DNA of 10,619 bases, taken from Elusimicrobia bacterium RIFCSPHIGHO2_02_FULL_57_9. Its GTDB lineage: Bacteria > Elusimicrobiota > Elusimicrobia > UBA1565 > UBA9628. The position numbers and the translations under genes are program-made. Under the pieces are notes generated by a model. It had not been told where the DNA came from, did not search any database, and was given only the letters and a program-made list of their open reading frames with translations. The DNA is taken from NCBI GenBank assembly GCA_001800015.1, contig MGUO01000265.1, positions 6,724 to 17,342 on the forward strand, read 5' to 3'. Positions 6,410 to 10,619 of the stretch are shown piece after piece; position 1 is the first letter of the stretch, and the number at the start of each line of letters is the position of its first letter.

Positions 6410-6796
6410 GTGAGCAACGCTAAGAAAATCCTTATAGTAGAAGACGAAGTTGATTTCCGGGAACTGCTTTGCCATGTTCTCGGCGAGAAGGGTTACGCTA
6501 TTTCGGCCGCGGGCAACGGGGAGGACGGGCTCAATCTTTATAACAGCGTTGCGCCCGATTTGGTGATCCTGGACGTCCATCTGCCGGATATGAACGGCTT
6601 TGAGATCTGCCGGAAAATCCGGGCCGAGGGGCCGCGGCCCGATACGCCCATTTTGATCTGCACGGTCCGTTCGGAAGTGGCGCCGGTGGCCGAAGGCTTG
6701 GGCTCGGGCGCCAACGATTACGTGCTCAAGCCATTCCAGATTTCAGATCTGCTGGAACGCATCTCAACCGCGCTGGCCGCGGATAGCGCTAAATAA
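6410..6796 (+). CDS. Single-domain response regulator (receiver only)
   Basis: Phosphoacceptor protein of a two-component or phosphorelay pathway, 128 residues forming one receiver domain and no output domain. The conserved residues are present: the acidic pair in VEDE (Glu11-Asp12), phosphoacceptor Asp55 in VILDVHLPDMNG, the switch Thr85 in LICTV, and Lys107 in DYVLKPF. It could act as a CheY-like or Spo0F-like intermediate. The GTG start at 6410 is the only candidate, because the first beta strand begins five codons later and there is no other in-frame start before it. No ribosome-binding site precedes it and the predicted promoter abuts it, so a leaderless transcript is expected. Its stop overlaps the next regulator gene by one base (TAATG). 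The name CheY is not justified, since no chemotaxis genes are visible. Confidence 0.9.
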   Translation: MSNAKKILIVEDEVDFRELLCHVLGEKGYAISAAGNGEDGLNLYNSVAPDLVILDVHLPDMNGFEICRKIRAEGPRPDTPILICTVRSEVAPVAEGLGSGANDYVLKPFQISDLLERISTALAADSAK

Positions 6797-7485
6797 TGCC
6801 CAAGATTTATGTTATAGACGACGATCCGGAGTGGGGCGCGTTGCTGCTGAAGCTGCTGAAAAGCAACGGCTTTGAAGCCATGCATTTTCCCACTGCTGGC
6901 CGGTTTTTCGACGCCTTGATCAAGGCTAAGCCGGACTTGATTCTGTTGGACATGCAGCTGGCGGGCATGCATGGCCGCGAGGTGATCCGCGTGCTGCGCC
7001 AGAATCCGGATTATCAAAAACTGCTGGTGATCGCCGTTTCCGCGCATGACGTCAAAAGTGAGCATGCGGTCAAGGCTTTGGAGGGTGGGGCCGATGAATA
7101 CTTGGCCAAGCCCATTCATGAGGATCTGCTGATCGCGCGCATAGCGGCCCTTCTGCGGCGAGCCTCAGGCAACGGCGTTGCCGCCGGCGAAAGGTTGCGC
7201 GTCGGCCCGCTGGTCATTATCCCGGAGCAGCGCCGCGTGAGCCTCAATGACCGGGAAGTCGAATTGACGCGCCTTGAATTCGAGCTGCTTTTAGCTTTCT
7301 TGCGCCAGCCCAACCGCGTGCTGACCCGCAGCCTGATATTGGAAACCGTTTGGGGAGGCGCGCCCAACATGGTCACCCGCACGGTGGATAAGCATGTGGA
7401 GTCCCTGCGCCGAAAATTAGGAGCCTTTGGAAAAAATTTCGAGACGGTGATTCGCGTCGGGTATGTGTTTAAGCCCCAGGATTAA
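6796..7485 (+). CDS. OmpR/PhoB-family response regulator (receiver plus winged helix)
   Basis: Two-component transcription factor of 229 residues. The receiver (about 1-122) has VIDDDP with acidic residues 8-10, phosphoacceptor Asp52 in LLDMQLAGMHG, switch Ser82 in VSAHD and Lys105 in LAKP. Residue 56 is Ala, where most receivers have Pro four positions after the phosphoacceptor. The C-terminal winged helix-turn-helix (about 133-227) carries ELTRLEFELLLAFL and the recognition-helix region TRTVDKHVESLRRKLG (194-209), ending IRVGYVFKP. It is coupled to the upstream receiver gene by a 1-nt overlap and is followed after 3 nt by the motA-like gene. This suggests that it regulates, or is regulated with, the MotAB-type channel. 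Its DNA target is not evident; the promoter at 6375-6403 is one possibility (autoregulation). Confidence 0.93.
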   Translation: MPKIYVIDDDPEWGALLLKLLKSNGFEAMHFPTAGRFFDALIKAKPDLILLDMQLAGMHGREVIRVLRQNPDYQKLLVIAVSAHDVKSEHAVKALEGGADEYLAKPIHEDLLIARIAALLRRASGNGVAAGERLRVGPLVIIPEQRRVSLNDREVELTRLEFELLLAFLRQPNRVLTRSLILETVWGGAPNMVTRTVDKHVESLRRKLGAFGKNFETVIRVGYVFKPQD

Positions 7486-7488
7486 TCC

Positions 7489-8295
7489 ATGAATATCGCC
7501 CTCTGGGTCGGATTCATCTGCGCGGCGCTGCTGTTGCGCTGGGCGGTGATTGCCAGCGGGCTCGCCTCCGCTTTTTCGGACTATCATGGCGTGGTGATGG
7601 TCTTGGGCGGAATGGGCGCGGCCATGTTCATCAATTGCAATTTCAGCCAATTGGGCGGCGCCCTCGGGTCCTTTGTGCGGCTGTTTTTGCCTGCGCGCCT
7701 GCCTTCGGTGGACGACTGCATCGCGGAGGTGGTCCGTCTTTCCCGCATGGCGCAAAGGGAAGGCGGTATTCTCGCCTTGCAGGGCGAAGCGCGTGATTTC
7801 GCGGACGGCTTTCTGCATAGGGCCATCGTGGTCGCCATCTCGGCGGGAGAATCGGGGGAGACCCGCCGCATCATGGAAACGGAGATGAAGCAGCTGCGCA
7901 TCGCCCGTCAGGAAGACGCCAATGTATTCCGCACCATGGGGGTGTTGGCTCCGATGTTCGGGCTTTTAGGCACTCTGCTGGGCATGGTCAATTTGCTTGA
8001 AACCATGTCGGATCCCACCAAGGCGGCCACCGCCATGGCCTTGGCGCTGTCATCGGCTTTTTTCGGGATAGGCATCGCGAATTTCATCTGCGTTCCGGTT
8101 TCGGGCCAGATCCGCCTGGCCGGAATAAGGGAGACCATGATTTTAGAGCTGCTTTTGGAGGGCGCGCTCGACATCGCCTCGGGAAAGGCGCCCTATCTGG
8201 TGGAGCTGCACCTGGCCAGTTATTCCAAGGCCCGCCGCCAACTGCTTGAAACCGGCGCCGAGACCGCTGCCGCCGCCCCCCAACCTACGCCGTGA
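7489..8295 (+). CDS. motA: MotA-family proton/ion channel subunit
   Basis: Inner-membrane stator protein of the MotA/TolQ/ExbB superfamily, 268 residues. Four hydrophobic segments, at about 4-24, 33-51, 147-169 and 180-203, with a long cytoplasmic loop between the second and third, give MotA rather than ExbB/TolQ topology. The third segment has the signature APMFGLLGTLLGMV and the fourth ends NFICVPVSG. Pro155 and Pro203 correspond to the two conserved channel prolines of MotA. In the loop, Arg90 aligns with E. coli MotA Arg90, but Gln98 stands where E. coli has Glu98. AGGA lies 7 nt before the ATG. The motB-like gene overlaps the stop by 4 nt. No other flagellar gene is visible, so a role in flagellar rotation, gliding or another force-generating or gated channel is open; the symbol denotes family only. 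Confidence 0.85.
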   Translation: MNIALWVGFICAALLLRWAVIASGLASAFSDYHGVVMVLGGMGAAMFINCNFSQLGGALGSFVRLFLPARLPSVDDCIAEVVRLSRMAQREGGILALQGEARDFADGFLHRAIVVAISAGESGETRRIMETEMKQLRIARQEDANVFRTMGVLAPMFGLLGTLLGMVNLLETMSDPTKAATAMALALSSAFFGIGIANFICVPVSGQIRLAGIRETMILELLLEGALDIASGKAPYLVELHLASYSKARRQLLETGAETAAAAPQPTP

Positions 8296-8921
8296 ACTGG
8301 GAAGAGCGCGAAGAGGACCTGGAAGCCCACCTCAATCGCGGCGCGCTCTGGGCCATTACTTACGGCGATCTCATGAGCTATCTCATGATCTTTTTCCTGC
8401 TGCTTTATTTGGGGTCGGCGACCAAGAGCATGAAGGTGCAAATGAGCATAAAGTCCATTACCGAGCGCTTCGGCGGCGGCCAGGGCAAAGCGATTCAGGA
8501 GCTGTTTTCCCAGTACGGAGTGCAAAAAATAGCCAGGCTTGAGATGAACGAGAATAAAATCCGCATCGTGTTCCAGGCGCCCGTTTTATTCGATCCTGCC
8601 AGCGCCAAGCTTAAAACCGATAATATGCCGCAGATGCACCAGCTCGTCGATGCTCTCAAGGAGCTGCCCAATCCGATTCAGATCGAGGGCCACACCGACG
8701 ACCGCCCTTTGGGCCCATCTTCTGAATTTAAGTCCAATTGGGAGCTTTCCGCGGCCCGCGCCTTCAGCATCCTGCGTTTTCTTGAAATCAGCGGCGTCGA
8801 CCCCCAACGCTTATCGGCGATCGGCTACGGGGAATTCCGGCCGCTAAGCGCCAACGCCATGCCCGAGGGCCGCGCCATCAACCGGCGCATCGAGATCAAC
8901 ATCATGAGGCGGGAGGATTAA
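8292..8921 (+). CDS. motB: MotB-like stator subunit with OmpA peptidoglycan-binding domain
   Basis: Partner of the MotA-type protein. A short cytoplasmic N-terminus leads into one membrane helix (about 20-40) with the ion-carrying aspartate near its start (Asp26 in WAITYGDLMSYL, equivalent to E. coli Asp32). A plug/linker region (about 41-75) precedes an OmpA-like domain with GHTDDRPL (133-140), NWELSAARA (149-157), LSAIGYGEFRPL and NRRIEI (197-202), which anchors to peptidoglycan. At 209 residues it is shorter than many MotB proteins (E. coli about 308), mainly through a compact linker and no C-terminal tail. The GTG start overlaps the motA stop (GTGA) without a Shine-Dalgarno sequence, implying coupling; it is the only start that keeps the membrane helix. 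The 3' end overlaps the convergent kinase gene by 20 nt. Confidence 0.87.
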   Translation: MNWEEREEDLEAHLNRGALWAITYGDLMSYLMIFFLLLYLGSATKSMKVQMSIKSITERFGGGQGKAIQELFSQYGVQKIARLEMNENKIRIVFQAPVLFDPASAKLKTDNMPQMHQLVDALKELPNPIQIEGHTDDRPLGPSSEFKSNWELSAARAFSILRFLEISGVDPQRLSAIGYGEFRPLSANAMPEGRAINRRIEINIMRRED

Positions 8922-10619
8922 GTTGCTGCAGCGGAATTCGGAAGATAAACTTGCTGCCCTTGCCCAGCTCGGACTCAACCCAAATCTTGCCGTTATGCAG
9001 TTCAACCAGCCTTTTGCAGATGGCCAGGCCCAGACCGTAGCCGCCGCGCTGCATCCCCCCCTCGAGCTGCCGGAATTTCTCAAAAACCCCCTTAAGCTGG
9101 TCGGCGGGTATGCCCGGGCCCGTGTCGGAGATGGAAAATTCCATCTGCGGGGCGTCTACGGCGGCGCCGATGTTTAAAGCGATCTGCCCGCCGGCCGGGG
9201 TGAATTTCAGGGCATTGCCCAATAGATTCATTAGTACCCGCTCGATGAGCCTGCGGTCGCAAACCAAGGCGTGGGGCGGGGCGCCGAGCGCAAAAGAAAT
9301 CCCCGCCTTCTTTCTTTCCGCTTGTATGGCGTAGATGTTGCGCAGGCTGTCGAGCATGGCAGCGGCCTCTGCCGGGGCGCGCTTGATTTCCATGGTGCCT
9401 GATTCGAGCTTGGCCATGTCCAGAATATTGGTGACCAGTTCCCGCAAAAGTTTGGAGGAGGTTTGTATATAATCGAGATATTTTTTTTCCTTTTCCCCCA
9501 GGGCAGGGCGATTTTGCATGATTTCGATGAAACCGTCGATCGATGAGATGGGACTGCGCAAATCGTGGACCAGGGAATGAAAAAAATCATCCTTCATTTG
9601 CGCGAGGTTTCTTTCCGCGGTCACGTCGCGCAGGACCAGAAGTATTCCAATGTCGCGATCTTTCGCGCTGATTACGGCGGCGCTGCATGAGAATGTGCCG
9701 CGGGACAGACCGTCGTCGCCTTGAATTTGAATGTCTCCGGAGTCAGAGCGCTTTTGGCGCTTGATCAGGCGCAGAACCATCTCCCGCAGGCCCGAGGATT
9801 TGATGGCTTCGTGCAAATGGGCGTTGCTTTGCGATATAGCGGCGCAATCGCCCCGCATGCCCAGCATCAGGCGGGCGGAGGCGTTGACGTAAAGAATATA
9901 GCCGTCGAACCCGGCCAGGATGACGCCTTCCGGGATAGAACGGACGACCGCGTCCATCTTCGCTTTCTCCTCAATGACGCGGTCCACCTGCAGCTCCTGA
10001 TAGGCGCGCAGCGTGCCCATCATCTTGTTGAAATTGCGCGAGAGAACGGAGAGCTCGCCCCAGCCCAACTCGGGCACCGGCACGCTGAATTCATTGCGCG
10101 AGGCCCGCTGGGCGCCCGCTATGATCAGTTTGAGCGGCGAGGTCAGCTTGTTGGTCAGCCAAAAAGCGCCGACGCTCACCAGCAGCGAAAGCGTCAAGAT
10201 AAAACCGGCGACCTGCAGTCCAAGGCGCTCCGAGCGAGCAAAAGCCTCCTCGCGATTTTGCAGGCTCAATGTCCAGAGGCCGAATGAAGGGGCGTAGGTG
10301 AAGGCTCCGACCATGGCCCCGGCCTTGGTTTGGATATTATCCAGCCAGCCTTTTTCATCCAAAGGGCCCGGACCTTCCCAGCCGGGCTCGGGAAAATCAT
10401 CGCTGATGCCGGGCAGGGGCCGTCCGTTTTCATCAACCATAATCATGCGGCCCGTCCGGCCCACTTTCCTGTTCTTGATGCGCTTCCACAGGGAATCCAT
10501 GGAATAAACGGCGTAAACCATCCGGCCGTCGGCCAAGGGATGGCAGATGCTGACCAAGGGCGTGCCGCGGCTGTCGCTTATCTTGCCCAGAGCGGCTCTT
10601 CCCTGCTCGCGCACTTGTG
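8902..10619 (-). CDS. Membrane sensor histidine kinase (HAMP-PAS-HisKA-HATPase), N-terminus missing at window edge
   Basis: Sensor kinase whose start lies beyond the right edge; the frame is open to the last bases. Numbering here counts from the GTG at 10614, an internal codon. Residues 1-128 look like the membrane-proximal half of an extracytoplasmic sensor, perhaps Cache-like (GRTGRMIMVDENG at 52-64). A membrane helix follows (about 133-153), then HAMP (about 154-208), PAS (about 215-335, with IPEGVILAGFDGYILYVN), HisKA with phosphoacceptor His350 in LVHDLRSP, and HATPase_c with N box Asn467, G1 DTGPGIP (497-503) and G2 GYGLGLAI (525-532). Catalytic motifs are complete. It runs convergently into motB. 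No regulator lies beside it on the same strand, so the two response regulators across the motAB genes are the nearest candidate partners. Confidence 0.92.
   Translation of the reverse strand, partial: QVREQGRAALGKISDSRGTPLVSICHPLADGRMVYAVYSMDSLWKRIKNRKVGRTGRMIMVDENGRPLPGISDDFPEPGWEGPGPLDEKGWLDNIQTKAGAMVGAFTYAPSFGLWTLSLQNREEAFARSERLGLQVAGFILTLSLLVSVGAFWLTNKLTSPLKLIIAGAQRASRNEFSVPVPELGWGELSVLSRNFNKMMGTLRAYQELQVDRVIEEKAKMDAVVRSIPEGVILAGFDGYILYVNASARLMLGMRGDCAAISQSNAHLHEAIKSSGLREMVLRLIKRQKRSDSGDIQIQGDDGLSRGTFSCSAAVISAKDRDIGILLVLRDVTAERNLAQMKDDFFHSLVHDLRSPISSIDGFIEIMQNRPALGEKEKKYLDYIQTSSKLLRELVTNILDMAKLESGTMEIKRAPAEAAAMLDSLRNIYAIQAERKKAGISFALGAPPHALVCDRRLIERVLMNLLGNALKFTPAGGQIALNIGAAVDAPQMEFSISDTGPGIPADQLKGVFEKFRQLEGGMQRGGYGLGLAICKRLVELHNGKIWVESELGKGSKFIFRIPLQQLNPPAS

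Noticed and set aside
6410..6796. Naming the single-domain receiver CheY
   Set aside because: There are no chemotaxis genes nearby, and receiver-only proteins have many roles; the motAB neighbours are suggestive but not enough.
9721..10287. Open frame on the plus strand opposite the histidine kinase (188 codons)
   Set aside because: It is the shadow of the HAMP and PAS coding region, with low-complexity, charged translation and no supporting signal.
10612..10614. GTG near the right edge as the start of the histidine kinase
   Set aside because: The frame stays open to the edge, and a normal sensor kinase needs a first membrane helix and the rest of the sensor domain before this point, so the gene is truncated by the window.

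Overview
The window is a gene-dense bacterial segment, moderately GC-rich, with no non-coding stretch longer than about 90 bases. Gene families and Shine-Dalgarno-like sites point to a bacterium. Lineage cannot be fixed from the sequence; an uncultured Gram-negative phylum is possible, and this is a weak inference. I see no rRNA, tRNA, CRISPR array, insertion sequence or phage gene.

Positions 1-5965 (minus strand) hold one tightly packed operon, read right to left: trxB (thioredoxin reductase), lipA (lipoyl synthase), pdhA and pdhB (E1 alpha and beta of pyruvate dehydrogenase), pdhC (lipoylated E2) and lpdA (E3, cut by the left edge). Most genes overlap or nearly touch (8 nt trxB/lipA, 23 nt lipA/pdhA, 9-nt gap pdhB/pdhC, 1 nt pdhC/lpdA), so co-transcription and translational coupling are expected. 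The exception is the pdhA-pdhB gap, which holds a 17-nt tandem repeat and a chain of tiny ATGA-linked reading frames. Together the operon encodes a complete 2-oxoacid dehydrogenase, the radical-SAM enzyme that completes its lipoyl cofactor, and a thiol-redox flavoenzyme.

Positions 5966-6357: a 29-bp divergent intergenic region separates trxB from folB (dihydroneopterin aldolase, folate pathway). A near-palindromic TTATAA core can serve as the -10 element in both directions.

Positions 6375-8921 (plus strand): a strong sigma70-like promoter sits so close to the next gene that its mRNA is predicted to be leaderless. It drives a four-gene cassette: a stand-alone receiver protein, an OmpR/PhoB-type response regulator, a MotA-family channel protein and a compact MotB/OmpA-type partner, joined by overlaps of 1-4 nt or a 3-nt gap.

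Positions 8902-10619 (minus strand): a membrane sensor histidine kinase (HAMP-PAS-HisKA-HATPase), cut by the right edge, runs convergently into the motB-like gene with a 20-nt coding overlap. It is the natural candidate partner of the two response regulators, but nothing in the sequence proves this.

Most of the window is conventional metabolism. The parts worth a second look are the regulator/MotAB cassette, the predicted leaderless starts, and the coupled mini-ORF chain before pdhB.
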